This document shows positions 1 through 7,796 of a stretch of 64,000 nucleotides of DNA, one piece after another. The position numbers were made by a program, and so were the translations under genes. The stretch covers positions 1,326,501 through 1,390,500 of the forward strand of contig NZ_QXDF01000001.1 of the NCBI RefSeq assembly GCF_003550175.1, in the 5' to 3' direction. The notes beneath the pieces are model-generated. The model searched no databases. It saw only the letters and a list, made by a program, of their open reading frames with translations, and was not told where the DNA came from. The stretch is from Dichotomicrobium thermohalophilum. GTDB lineage: Bacteria; Pseudomonadota; Alphaproteobacteria; Rhizobiales; Rhodomicrobiaceae. Numbering within the stretch: the first letter of the stretch is position 1; the number at the start of each line of letters is the position of its first letter.

Positions 1-1221
1 CGCGACGAGCTTCCAGACATGCGCCGGCACCATATGCTTCAGCCGCCTTGGCGCGGCATGGCGCAGATGCAGCACCGTCTCCGCCGCCTTCATCTCCACC
101 CGCGCCCGCGCAAACTCCACGCCGCGCGGGCCGATGCGCGGCTGTAGCCACGACACGATCGGGCGCACCCAGTTCGGCATCCGCCGCACCGGCAGCCCGC
201 CCGCCGCGCGCTCCGTATTGGCGATGAAGCCCGCCACCGCCGGCTTCCGCTTGCCCTTGTCGCCGGGCGCTTCGGTCTGAAGCTCGTCGCCGAGCAGGTC
301 CACCAGCCCTTGCCCGCGCGCATTGCGCACCAGCAGCCATTGCTGCCCCTCGCCGCCCATATAGCCGACCGTAACGTCCGACAGCACATTGGTATAGTCC
401 ACGCAGGTGCGGCAGGTCAGCGGGAAGAAGTCGCGCGGCAGATCGCTGATCGGCAGGTTCAGGAACGGGATCGTGCGCTTGCGCCCGTCATCGTGGCGGA
501 TCTCGACGCGGTAATCGGGCCGGAATTCGAGATAGTTGATCGTCTCGGGCGCGTCGTCCAGCCGGGCGAGGAAGGCGTGGAAGTTCTCCGTCGTCGTGTT
601 GTCGGAGCAGGGCGTGCCGACAACGTAAAGCCGCTCCAGCCCGAGTTCTTCCTCCAGCGCGCGCAGGGCGTAGACCTGGCACGGGATGCCGATAACCGCG
701 AGACGGCGGTAACCGGCCGCGCGCGCCGGCTCCAGCAGCGCCAAGAGCGGCGCATAGCCCATGCGCATTCCGCGGCAGTGCGCCATCGCTTCCGGCTTGG
801 TGACGATGACCGGCACGGGCCGCCAGCGGTCCTCCGGGTCGGGCGCGACGGTCAGCACGGCGTCGACATGCCCGCCCGCCAGCAGCCGCTCGCCGATGCG
901 CGTGGCGATGCCGGTCCACTGCGCGCCATCGCTCGGCTGGGTCAGGCGGGCGCGCAGCATGGACCGGTAGGGGCCGAAGTGGAGTTCATCAGCGCGTTCC
1001 GGGTCGCGGGCGCGGCCATGCACCTTCGTCTCCAGCCCTTCGTAGTCGGGGCGGATGAACTGGCAGGCGCTGGCGCAGCGTTTTGGCTGATCGGTGCGCG
1101 ACACGCCGCAATCGGTGCAGAACGAGCGCGGCGCGGACGGCGCGACCACCGGCGCGAAAATCCCCGGCTCATCGAGCACGCCGCCGGTTCGGCGGGTGAG
1201 GTGCGTGGTTTCGTGGCCCAT
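1..1221 (-). CDS. bciB: BciB-like divinyl (proto)chlorophyllide 8-vinyl reductase (FrhB family), 3' end outside window
   Basis: The product belongs to the coenzyme F420 hydrogenase/dehydrogenase beta-subunit family. Best guess is BciB, the ferredoxin-dependent enzyme that reduces the C8 vinyl group of divinyl (proto)chlorophyllide in (bacterio)chlorophyll synthesis. At least 407 residues are present and no stop is reached, so only the extreme C-terminus can be missing (the family is about 400 aa). A cysteine cluster for Fe-S binding lies near residues 35-53 (CTDCG, then two more Cys), a second Cys pair sits in CRTCVDYTN, and the segments DGAQWTGI, VGTPCSDN and VGYMGG match what I recall of cyanobacterial and green-sulfur BciB. 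The start is ATG at 1221. It is transcribed away from the DUF938 gene. Family placement is firm. The pigment role is inferred, since other FrhB paralogues exist and no other bch gene lies in the window. Confidence 0.65.
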   Translation of the reverse strand, partial: MGHETTHLTRRTGGVLDEPGIFAPVVAPSAPRSFCTDCGVSRTDQPKRCASACQFIRPDYEGLETKVHGRARDPERADELHFGPYRSMLRARLTQPSDGAQWTGIATRIGERLLAGGHVDAVLTVAPDPEDRWRPVPVIVTKPEAMAHCRGMRMGYAPLLALLEPARAAGYRRLAVIGIPCQVYALRALEEELGLERLYVVGTPCSDNTTTENFHAFLARLDDAPETINYLEFRPDYRVEIRHDDGRKRTIPFLNLPISDLPRDFFPLTCRTCVDYTNVLSDVTVGYMGGEGQQWLLVRNARGQGLVDLLGDELQTEAPGDKGKRKPAVAGFIANTERAAGGLPVRRMPNWVRPIVSWLQPRIGPRGVEFARARVEMKAAETVLHLRHAAPRRLKHMVPAHVWKLVA

Positions 1222-1331
1222 GATCCCTCCGGCGGCTCACGCCCGCAGTGTAAACATTTCTGGACACTCGATCCATCCCGATCTTGACACGCGGCGCGCA
1301 CTGGCGTCGAAAAAGGGGCAGGAGGGGTGTC

Positions 1332-1949
1332 ATGGAAAAGCAGTTCTCGCCGAGCGCGGCGCGCAATACCGAGCCGATCCTTGCGGCGCTGCGGCCGCGC
1401 CTGCCGGCATCGGGGCGCGCGTTAGAGGCCGCCAGCGGGACCGGCCAGCATATCGCCGCGTTCGCGTCGGCCTTTCCGGGGATCGACTGGACACCGAGCG
1501 ACCCCGACCCGACGGCGCGGGCCAGCATTGCCGCGCATGTGGCAGAAGCCGGGCTGGAGAACCTGCACGCGCCGCTTGATCTCGACGTGACCGATCCGGC
1601 CTGGCCCGAGACGGTGGACGCCGGGCTGGATGTGATCGTCGCGATCAACCTGCTGCACATCTCGCCATGGGCGGCGGCGCTTGGGCTGCTGGCCGGGGCG
1701 GAGCGGTTGCTTGCGCCGAATGGGCGGCTGTTCATCTACGGGCCGTTTTCGCGCGGCGGCGATTACCTGTCGCAGAGCAACGTGCAGTTCGACGCGAGTC
1801 TGCGCCATCGGGACCCAAGCTGGGGGCTGCGCGATGTCGATGACGTGGCTGCCGCTGCGCGGGCCGAAGGTCTCGACCTGGCGGAAGTCATCGAAATGCC
1901 GGCCAACAACCTGATGCTCTTATTCTCGAAGTCACCCGGCGGAGCGTAG
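1332..1949 (+). CDS. DUF938 SAM-dependent methyltransferase-like protein
   Basis: This 205-residue protein matches the DUF938 family, which has a class I methyltransferase fold. The N-terminus MEKQFSPSAARN is typical of the family. The SAM-binding glycine motif is visible as LEAASGTGQHI, followed by an acidic strand (WTPSDPDP) and the conserved INLLHISPW motif. The physiological substrate of the family is unknown to me. ATG at 1332 is chosen because an AGGAGGGG ribosome site lies just upstream; an in-frame upstream start at 1284 has no such site and adds residues unlike the family. It stands alone, divergent from the bciB-like gene, with about 110 bp between them. Confidence 0.85.
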   Translation: MEKQFSPSAARNTEPILAALRPRLPASGRALEAASGTGQHIAAFASAFPGIDWTPSDPDPTARASIAAHVAEAGLENLHAPLDLDVTDPAWPETVDAGLDVIVAINLLHISPWAAALGLLAGAERLLAPNGRLFIYGPFSRGGDYLSQSNVQFDASLRHRDPSWGLRDVDDVAAAARAEGLDLAEVIEMPANNLMLLFSKSPGGA

Positions 1950-2000
1950 AGTGCAGAGTCGACAAAACCGAGCGGCCCTATGCATTGCAGACCAACAACG

Positions 2001-2363
2001 TTAAGACCGGTTTCTTCTTGTTAATGCCTCAGCACCAGAAAAGATCGCTGTACCAAACAGTGCCGCAATCATTAGGGGAATGCCCGGGAAGCACAGCAGA
2101 CCAGCTTGCCACCATTCCCATCCCCAACCTTCCATTGCGCCGACAAACGCAATGATGAGCATTGGAATCGCGGCGAGCTGAAATAGTGGAATTGCTAGAA
2201 AGGCAAGAACGTATTGTAGCCACACAGGCGCTCCTATCCAAACGTCCAGACCGGTGATGAATGCGGCTATGATTGTTACAGCGTAACCTAATCCAAGAAC
2301 GATCACAGCACCGCCGCCGACCACGCCTAGCGACATAAGCAACTTATCCCATAGCTTGGTCAT
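2001..2363 (-). CDS. Small multi-spanning membrane protein, unknown function
   Basis: I do not recognise this 120-residue protein. It is strongly hydrophobic, with about three or four predicted membrane segments: one near residues 12-36, one around 48-75, and one or two near 85-110. It is rich in tryptophan around residues 78-86 (EGWGWEWW) and ends in a short basic tail. The gene and the roughly 130 bp upstream of it have visibly lower GC and more A/T-ending codons than the neighbours, which suggests recent acquisition. It starts at ATG 2363. It does not overlap its neighbours and has no operon partner. Confidence 0.6.
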   Translation of the reverse strand: MTKLWDKLLMSLGVVGGGAVIVLGLGYAVTIIAAFITGLDVWIGAPVWLQYVLAFLAIPLFQLAAIPMLIIAFVGAMEGWGWEWWQAGLLCFPGIPLMIAALFGTAIFSGAEALTRRNRS

Positions 2364-2497
2364 CTTTACCTCACCTAACCGAGTTCAAAAATGTCAGCGT
2401 CTATACAGCAATTTGATGATTCGAGAACAGGAGCTTCTCTTTTTCTCCACAGATGGTGCAATGAGTTGTGTATGCCATGTGGGTAGTAGTCGCGCGC

Positions 2498-3568
2498 CTA
2501 GTCGTTTCGTCCCTCCAGCCGGGCGATCACGGCCTGCGTCACCTGCTTGGTTGTCGCCTGCCCGCCGAGATCGCGCGGCATGTCTTCGCCCGCGCCGGTA
2601 TAACGCTCGATCGCCTGCATGAGGTTCGCCGCCGCGCGCGCCTCGCCCAGGTTTTCAAGCATCATCACCGCTGACCAGAACGCGCCGACCGGGTTCGCGA
2701 TGCCTTGTCCCATGATGTCGAAAGCCGAGCCGTGGATCGGCTCGAACATGGAGGGGTAGCGCGCTTCCGGGTTGAGGTTCGCCGTCGGCGCGATGCCAAG
2801 GCTGCCTGACAGCGCGGCGGCGAGGTCGCTGAGGATGTCGGCATGCAGGTTGGTCGCGACGATCACGTCCAGCGTCTCAGGCTTCAGCACCATGCGCGTG
2901 GTCATGGCGTCGACCAGCACCTTGTCGGTCTCGACGTCCGGGTAATCGCCCTTGATGGCCGCAAAGACCTCGTCCCACATGACCATCCCGTGGCGCTGCG
3001 CATTCGATTTCGTCACGAGCGTCAGGTGCTTCGCAGGCCGCGTGCGGGCCAGTTCAAAGGCGAAGCGCTGCACCCGCTCCACCCCCGCGCGCGTGAACAC
3101 CGCCACATCCATGCCGACCTCTTCAGGGTGCCCCTGATGCACGCGCCCGCCCGCGCCCGCATATTCGCCTTCCGTGTTCTCGCGCACGATCACCCAGTCA
3201 AGGTCGGTGACGCCGCGCAGCGGCCCCTCGATGCCGGGAAGCAGCCGGGCGGGGCGCACATTCGCGTACTGGTCGAAGGGCTGGCAGATCGCCAGGCGCA
3301 GGCCCCAGAGCGAGACGTGATCCGGCACGCGCGGGTCGCCCGCCGAGCCGAAATAGATCGCGTCGAAGGGCTTGAGCGTCTCAAGCGCGTCCTCGGGCAT
3401 CATCCGCCCGTGCTCGAGATAATAATCAGTGCCCCACGGGAACGTCTCGACATCCAGGGTAAAGCCGCCGTCTCGCGCCGCAGCCGTCTTCAGAACCTCC
3501 AGCCCGGCGGCGATCACCTCGGTCCCGATGCCGTCGCCCGGTATCGCCGCGATCTTGTGTGTCCGCAT
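2498..3568 (-). CDS. ttuC: Tartrate dehydrogenase/decarboxylase (isopropylmalate dehydrogenase family)
   Basis: This is an NAD-dependent beta-decarboxylating dehydrogenase acting on tartrate, D-malate or a related hydroxy acid. The protein is 356 residues, normal for the family. The N-terminal nucleotide-fold motif AAIPGDGIG is followed by the DHVSLWGLRL and QYANVRP segments typical of tartrate rather than isopropylmalate enzymes. Later come the ENTEGEYAG substrate loop, the lysine in VTKSNAQ, the metal-binding aspartates in TNLHADILSDLAA, and FEPIHGSAFD. ATG at 3568 is chosen because MRTHKIAAIPGDG matches family N-termini; further in-frame starts upstream would add a non-conserved leader. 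The gene diverges from the aldo/keto reductase gene. Substrate preference within TDH/D-malate enzymes cannot be fixed by eye. Confidence 0.85.
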   Translation of the reverse strand: MRTHKIAAIPGDGIGTEVIAAGLEVLKTAAARDGGFTLDVETFPWGTDYYLEHGRMMPEDALETLKPFDAIYFGSAGDPRVPDHVSLWGLRLAICQPFDQYANVRPARLLPGIEGPLRGVTDLDWVIVRENTEGEYAGAGGRVHQGHPEEVGMDVAVFTRAGVERVQRFAFELARTRPAKHLTLVTKSNAQRHGMVMWDEVFAAIKGDYPDVETDKVLVDAMTTRMVLKPETLDVIVATNLHADILSDLAAALSGSLGIAPTANLNPEARYPSMFEPIHGSAFDIMGQGIANPVGAFWSAVMMLENLGEARAAANLMQAIERYTGAGEDMPRDLGGQATTKQVTQAVIARLEGRND

Positions 3569-3690
3569 CGGCACGCCCCTCATCATGGTTGTCATGCGCC
3601 GCTGGCCGGCCGGCGCCCAAATGATATACACATACGCGATGGCGCGCGCCGGCGTCGATACACGCCCACGATAAGCGACGAGGAGTTTTC

Positions 3691-4710
3691 ATGCAGTACC
3701 GCAATCTCGGCCGCAGCGGTCTGAAGGTCTCGGAAATCTGCCTGGGCACCATGACCTTTGGTCACAGCACCGACGAACGCGAGGCGGCCGCGATCATGGA
3801 TGCCGCCTTCGATGCCGGAGTGAACTTCTTCGATAGCTCCAACACGTATGCCAAGGGCCGTTCGGAAGAGATTCTTGGCGACCTGCTCAAGGGCCGGCGG
3901 CATGAGGCGGTGATCGGCACCAAGGTCTTCAACCCGACCGGCCCTGCGCCGAATGATTCCGGCCTGTCGCGGCTCAACATCCTGCGCGCTGTCGAAGAAA
4001 GCCTGCGCCGCCTGCAGACCGACTACATCGACGTCTACTACCTCCACCACACCGACGACGAGACTCCGCTCGACGAGACGCTGCGCGCGCTGGACGACCT
4101 CGTGCGCGACGGCAAGGTCCGCTATATCGCCTGCAGCAATTTCGAGGCGTGGCGGCTGCTGGAGTCGATGTGGATCAGCGATACCAAGGGGCTGGAGCGG
4201 TTCACCGCCTATCAGCCGCAATACAATCTCGTCGTGCGCGATATCGAAGCGGAGATCCTGCCGGTGTGCCGGCTCAAGGGCGTTGGCGTCGTGGCCTGGG
4301 GGCCGCTGGCCGGCGGCTTCCTCACTGGCAAATATAAGCCGGGCGAACGAACCGCCCCGGGAACACGCTCTGAGGAAAACTGGGTGTTCATGGACCACAT
4401 GTTCGCGCCGAACGCGGACGATACGCTGAAGACTCTGCTGCGCCTGTCGAAAGAGGTCGGATGCGCGCCGGGGGCGCTGGCGCTGCGCTGGGTGCTGGAG
4501 CAGCCGGACGTGTCCTCGGCGATCGTCGGCGCGCGCACGGTGGAGCAGTTTCGGAAGAGCCTGGAGGCTGTTGATCTGTCGGTCTCCTCGCATGTCTTGC
4601 GCGATTTGACGAAGGTTTCCGCGCCGCCGCTGCGCTATCCGCACATATCCGAGTCGACGATGACGCAACGCCGCCGCAACGCGCTGCGCCCGCCGTGGGC
4701 GGCTGAATAG
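3691..4710 (+). CDS. Aldo/keto reductase
   Basis: This is an NADPH-dependent oxidoreductase with a TIM-barrel fold, 339 residues, closest in look to the YajO/Tas-type and potassium-channel-beta-like branch (MQYRNLGRSGLKVSEICLGTM start). The catalytic tetrad can be placed: Asp in FDSSNTYAKG with its Tyr, Lys in VIGTKVF, and His in VYYLHHTDDETPL. The cofactor-binding tail SSAIVGART lies near the C-terminus. A ribosome site GAGGAG precedes ATG 3691. It runs convergently into the ATPase region. Its last 12 codons, encoding RRNALRPPWAAE, are found again 950 bp downstream as part of a direct duplication. The physiological substrate is unknown. Confidence 0.9.
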   Translation: MQYRNLGRSGLKVSEICLGTMTFGHSTDEREAAAIMDAAFDAGVNFFDSSNTYAKGRSEEILGDLLKGRRHEAVIGTKVFNPTGPAPNDSGLSRLNILRAVEESLRRLQTDYIDVYYLHHTDDETPLDETLRALDDLVRDGKVRYIACSNFEAWRLLESMWISDTKGLERFTAYQPQYNLVVRDIEAEILPVCRLKGVGVVAWGPLAGGFLTGKYKPGERTAPGTRSEENWVFMDHMFAPNADDTLKTLLRLSKEVGCAPGALALRWVLEQPDVSSAIVGARTVEQFRKSLEAVDLSVSSHVLRDLTKVSAPPLRYPHISESTMTQRRRNALRPPWAAE

Positions 4711-4958
4711 GCGCGTTTCGTCCCCGCTGGCTCGGCCTATTTGGCGGCGAGGCGCGCGCGGATCGCCTCTTCCTGCTCGAAGGTTTCCAGATGTTCGTTG
4801 ATGCGCTTGAGCCGCTCGCCCACCTCGGGCAGCAGCACATTCTCCAGCGCGCGGGCGCGCTTTTCGGTGCGCCGGTATTCCTCGGCCAGCCGGTGCAGGT
4901 TCGAGGAGGTCGCCGCCAATTCCGCGAGCGGCGCGAGCAGCGCGGCGAAGGCGTGCAT
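4671..4958. repeat. Direct duplication, left copy (aldo/keto reductase tail plus ntpD 3' end)
   Basis: This segment aligns without gaps to 5621-5908 at an offset of 950 bp. The block 4690-4775 is identical to 5640-5725. Mismatches then rise steadily to the right: about 2, 4, 13 and then 9 or more per successive 60 bases from 4741. They also appear to the left of 4690. The repeat covers the last 12 codons of the aldo/keto reductase gene, the short intergenic stretch, and about 73 codons of ATPase subunit D in reverse. Most differences are synonymous in the ntpD frame, so the two copies look like diverged alleles rather than a fresh tandem copy. Confidence 0.9.
4737..4958 (-). pseudogene. Truncated 3' copy of V/A-ATPase subunit D
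   Basis: The 73-residue reading frame, from an ATG at 4958 to the stop at 4737, reproduces the C-terminal coiled-coil part of subunit D. It is nearly identical in protein to the last 73 residues of the intact gene at 5687-6289; differences are limited to a few positions such as Ala for Ser in LLAPLAEL and Glu for Ala in RLAEEYRR. It lacks the N-terminal two thirds and so cannot be a working rotor subunit. DNA differences are mainly at third codon positions, which suggests this tail evolved under constraint before truncation. It is followed upstream (in its own sense) by foreign insert sequence. Whether the remnant is translated is unknown. Confidence 0.85.
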
Positions 4959-4980
4959 GCACGCATCTTGGAATTGGTCT

Positions 4981-5015
4981 AAAAAGGCCCCCGCCAGCCC
5001 TAAGGCCAGCGGGGC
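4981..5015 (-). terminator. Rho-independent terminator of the small insert gene
   Basis: Read on the minus strand, a GC-rich stem-loop (outer arms GCCCCGC and GCGGGGGC, an internal bulge, inner GCC/GGC around a TTAG-like loop) is followed directly by TTTTT. It begins a few bases after the stop codon of the gene at 5022-5297. Confidence 0.8.
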
Positions 5016-5021
5016 GCAATT

Positions 5022-5297
5022 CTAGTCCTCGTCGTTATCGTGGCCGTACTCCTCGCGCATTTCCTGCTCGAATTCTTCCTGCTCTTTAGCGGGTAAACTA
5101 ACGAACATCGCGAAGAAGATAAGCGCTCCGATGATCTTCCCTGCTGCCTCTAGGTAGCCATCGGCATTGGCCGCGATTGCTTCCAGAGTTAGCACGTAGA
5201 TAACCGCTATCACCGCGGACCGGACCGGATATTCGCGGAGCAGCAGCCATACACCGCGCCACGGATAATCCCGGATCAGCTTGAGAATTCGGTTCAA
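5022..5297 (-). CDS. Small two-span membrane protein inside the insert, unknown function
   Basis: I do not recognise the 91-residue product. It has an N-terminal basic amphipathic stretch with two similar arginine/aromatic motifs (RDYPWRG and REYPVRS), two hydrophobic segments (about residues 28-46 and 53-68) and a very acidic C-terminus (EEFEQEMREEYG, then DNDED). The start is TTG at 5297, supported by a strong AAGGAGG site six bases upstream; the nearby ATG is out of frame. A textbook terminator follows the stop. GC content is below that of the flanking genes. It lies wholly between the two copies of the duplication, so it came with, or was trapped by, the rearrangement. A phage or plasmid origin is possible but not shown. 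Confidence 0.7.
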   Translation of the reverse strand: MNRILKLIRDYPWRGVWLLLREYPVRSAVIAVIYVLTLEAIAANADGYLEAAGKIIGALIFFAMFVSLPAKEQEEFEQEMREEYGHDNDED

Positions 5298-5335
5298 CTT
5301 TGCCTCCTTTGCTCATGGCACCGGAGAAACGAGAA

Positions 5336-5362
5336 CCCCGCCAGCCGCGAGGGCCGACGGGG
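5336..5362 (-). terminator. Terminator-like hairpin within the insert
   Basis: The arms CCCCG and CGGGG enclose an inner GCC/GGC pairing around GCGAG. On the minus strand it is followed by TTCTCGTTT, which is pyrimidine-rich but not a clean T-run. The stem closely resembles the terminator at 4981-5015. It would stop minus-strand transcription arriving from the ATPase operon before it enters the small gene. Confidence 0.5.
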
Positions 5363-5620
5363 TGAGTCTTACAGGGTGACGCCTGCGAGGTTTGTAGCCC
5401 CAGCAAAGCGCGCTGCTCAGGATCTTGGCCGATCGCCTGTTGCGGCTGATGGCCGATGACCCGGACGGGACTCGCCGTGGTCCCGAGTGTGGGCTCTTCC
5501 GCTGCGGTTTTGGCCGCAGCTGATCCTCGTTGCGCCCGCTGCGCCAGAAGACGCTTGCGAGAAGAAAGGCGATTGCCGGCACAACTTCGACGATCAGGCT
5601 CGGCAACGTCGGCAGCCATG
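5363..5620 (-). other. Insert sequence with decayed membrane-protein-like reading frame
   Basis: No intact gene is supported here. On the minus strand an open frame that enters from the duplicated ntpD region contains one convincing hydrophobic stretch (about LPSLIVEVVPAIAFLLA, near 5550-5610) and then degenerates into low-complexity arginine- and serine-rich sequence that runs through the hairpin at 5336-5362. It looks like the remnant of a small membrane protein whose start was lost at the junction with the right-hand repeat. No transposase, inverted terminal repeats or att-like sequence is visible. Confidence 0.4.
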
Positions 5621-5908
5621 CCGGCGCAATGCCCTGCGGCCGCCGTGGGCGGCTGAATAGGCGCGTTTCGTCCCCGCTGGCTCGGCCTATTTGGCGGCGA
5701 GGCGCGCGCGGATCGCCTCTTCCTGTTCGAAGGTTTCCAGATGCTCGTTGATGCGCTTGAGCCGCTCGCCCACCTCGGGCAGCAGAACGTTCTCCAGCGC
5801 CCGCGCGCGCTTCTCGGTGCGGCGATATTCGGCGGCCAAGCGGTGCAGGTTGCTTGACGTCGCCGCCAGTTCGGCCAAGGGGGAGAGCAGCGCGGCGAAA
5901 GCCTTCAT
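5621..5908. repeat. Direct duplication, right copy (in place within intact ntpD)
   Basis: This is the partner of 4671-4958. It carries the 3' end of the intact subunit D gene and, beyond its stop, the same intergenic sequence and the last 12 codons of the aldo/keto reductase (RRNALRPPWAAE and stop) detached from their gene. Finding the reductase tail at this position shows that the ancestral order was reductase next to ntpD, and that the 950 bp lying between the two copies was added later. Confidence 0.9.
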
Positions 5909-6289
5909 GCACTCATCCGCCTCCCGGGACGGATCAATGGGCGGAAAGGCGTGCTCGCCCGGTTCAGGTGCGAAGTCGTGCGCCACCATAGGCACGCCGA
6001 GAAAGGTGCTTTCCTTGCGCTTTGGGGCGTCCGGCTCGATCGTGCGGGGCGGATAGACCTGCAGGTTGTCGATGCCGTGGCGCTCCACCGCGTCGGCGAG
6101 GGCATATCGCGCTTCGCGCAGACTCTCCAGAAAGCGCTTTTCCCGCTTCTCGTAGATGCGAAGCTGGTCCAGGATTTCGGACGCGAGCAGCATCCGCTTT
6201 TCGTCAAGGAACTCGTAGCCCTGGCGCATCATGTCGCGCTCATCGGCGAGCGCGAGCGCGGCACTCTTGGTCGGAACGTCATCGACCAT
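5687..6289 (-). CDS. ntpD: V/A-type ATP synthase subunit D (central rotor stalk)
   Basis: Subunit D is the coiled-coil axle that couples rotation of the membrane ring to the A3B3 head, the counterpart of gamma in F-type enzymes. The 200-residue length is standard. The N-terminal helix carries the family pattern with LLDEKRMLL-like sequence ([14 protein letters not shown]), and the C-terminal helix contains [20 protein letters not shown]-like sequence with the conserved RRxxKRxNALE-type core. The middle part is a short beta-containing linker. It is the last gene of the ATPase operon and overlaps subunit B by 11 bp. Its 3' end is duplicated downstream. No transcription terminator is seen right after its stop. 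Confidence 0.93.
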   Translation of the reverse strand: MVDDVPTKSAALALADERDMMRQGYEFLDEKRMLLASEILDQLRIYEKREKRFLESLREARYALADAVERHGIDNLQVYPPRTIEPDAPKRKESTFLGVPMVAHDFAPEPGEHAFPPIDPSREADECMKAFAALLSPLAELAATSSNLHRLAAEYRRTEKRARALENVLLPEVGERLKRINEHLETFEQEEAIRARLAAK

Positions 6290-7796
6290 CGGCGGCCTCC
6301 GCTTCGCCCGTCTCCTCGGTCTCGTCGTCCTGCTCGCCCGTTTCCTCGTTCTCTTCGGCCTCCGCGCTTTCCGCTTCTTCGGGTTCCTCAGCTTCCGCGC
6401 CTTCCTCTTGCGCCTCCTCGCTCAGATATTTCTCGATCTGTTCGTCGCTCAGCCGGGTCATCTCACTGACGGGCAGGTCGCTCAGCAGACGCCAGCCGAT
6501 CGCCATGGTGTCCTCGAGCGTTCGCGGCTCGTCCTGGCTGACAAGCTCGTTCTCGAAGGCGTCGGCGAATTGCAGATATTTCCGGTCCGTGCCGGTCAGC
6601 CCCTCCTGCCCGACGACGCTGGCCAGCACGCGCACCCGCGCCGCCTTGGCGTAGGAGGCGAATAGCTGGTTGGCGAGCGCGGGGTGGTCCGGGTGCGTGT
6701 AGCCCTCGCCGGTGCCCTGATCGAACAGGCGTGACAGGCTCGGCTGAACGTTGATCGGCGGATAGATGCCCTTGTGGTCCAGTTCGCGGTCGAGCACGAT
6801 CTGGCCTTCGGTGATGTAGCCGGTCAGGTCCGGGATCGGATGGCTGATGTCGTCGGCCGGCATCGTCAGGATCGGCAGTTGCGTCAGCGTGCCCTTGCCG
6901 CCGCGCACCCAACCCGCGCGCTCATACAAGCTCGCCAGGTCCGAATACATGTAGCCCGGGTAGCCCTTGCGGCTGGGGATTTCGCCGTGGCTGGCGGAGA
7001 CCTCGCGCAGCGCCTCGCAATAGTTGGTCATGTCCGTCATGATGACGAGCACGTGCCGCCCTTCCTCGTAGGCGAGGTACTCCGCCGCCGTGAGCGCGAA
7101 GCGCGGGGCCAGCAGGCGCTGCGGGCTGGGCTCGCTGGCGAGGTTCAGGAACAGCGCGGTGTGCCCCAGCGCGCCGGAATCCTCCATCGCCCGGCGGAAG
7201 GCCTCGGCGGTGTCGTGCGAGATGCCGATGCCGACGAAGACGATCGCGAATTCCTCGGCCTGTTCCCCCCGCAGGCGCGCGTTCTGCGCGATCTCGATCG
7301 CCAGCCGGTCATGCGGCAGTCCGCCCGAGGAGAAGATCGGCAGCTTCTGCCCGCGGATCAGGCTGTTGAGCAGGTCGATGGCCGAAACGCCCGTTTCGAT
7401 GAAGTCCTGCGGCAGCGCGCGCTTCGCCGGGTTCAACGGCTCGCCGCTGATGCGCCGGAAGCTGGACGCCGCCACCGGCATCCCGCCGTCGATCGGCTCG
7501 CCGCGTCCGTTGAAGATGCGGCCCAACAAGCCCGGCCCGACGCCGAACTGCAACGGCTGTCCCCGGAAGCGGACGCTGACGTCCTCAAGCGCCATGCCGG
7601 TCGTGGTTTCCAGCACCTCGATGACCATCTCGTCGTCATCGAGCGCGGTGACCTGCCCGACGCGCGGCTCCTCATCCTCAAGCAGCACCTCGACCGCCTC
7701 GTGCAGCCCGGCCTCGACATTCCGCTCCAGGAACAGCAGCGGACCTTCGACCGCCTTGGCCCGGCCGCGCACCATCAAGTCCGCCCAGATACTCAT
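6279..7796 (-). CDS. ntpB: V/A-type ATP synthase subunit B with acidic C-terminal tail
   Basis: Subunit B is the non-catalytic nucleotide-related subunit of the A3B3 head. Family motifs are clear: [52 protein letters not shown] and [19 protein letters not shown] consensus Walker A is absent, as expected for B. The core ends near residue 455 and is followed by about 45 residues made almost only of Glu, Ala, Asp and Thr, which I do not know from family members (usual length about 460). The gene overlaps A by 4 bp and D by 11 bp, so translation is probably coupled. The tail reading frame overlaps the D start, so it could have grown from a frameshift or repeat expansion. Confidence 0.94.
   Translation of the reverse strand: MSIWADLMVRGRAKAVEGPLLFLERNVEAGLHEAVEVLLEDEEPRVGQVTALDDDEMVIEVLETTTGMALEDVSVRFRGQPLQFGVGPGLLGRIFNGRGEPIDGGMPVAASSFRRISGEPLNPAKRALPQDFIETGVSAIDLLNSLIRGQKLPIFSSGGLPHDRLAIEIAQNARLRGEQAEEFAIVFVGIGISHDTAEAFRRAMEDSGALGHTALFLNLASEPSPQRLLAPRFALTAAEYLAYEEGRHVLVIMTDMTNYCEALREVSASHGEIPSRKGYPGYMYSDLASLYERAGWVRGGKGTLTQLPILTMPADDISHPIPDLTGYITEGQIVLDRELDHKGIYPPINVQPSLSRLFDQGTGEGYTHPDHPALANQLFASYAKAARVRVLASVVGQEGLTGTDRKYLQFADAFENELVSQDEPRTLEDTMAIGWRLLSDLPVSEMTRLSDEQIEKYLSEEAQEEGAEAEEPEEAESAEAEENEETGEQDDETEETGEAEAADGR

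Noticed and set aside
4671-5908. Insertion sequence flanked by target duplications
   Set aside because: The flanking repeats are 288 bp, diverged and made of host genes, and no transposase or terminal inverted repeats are present.
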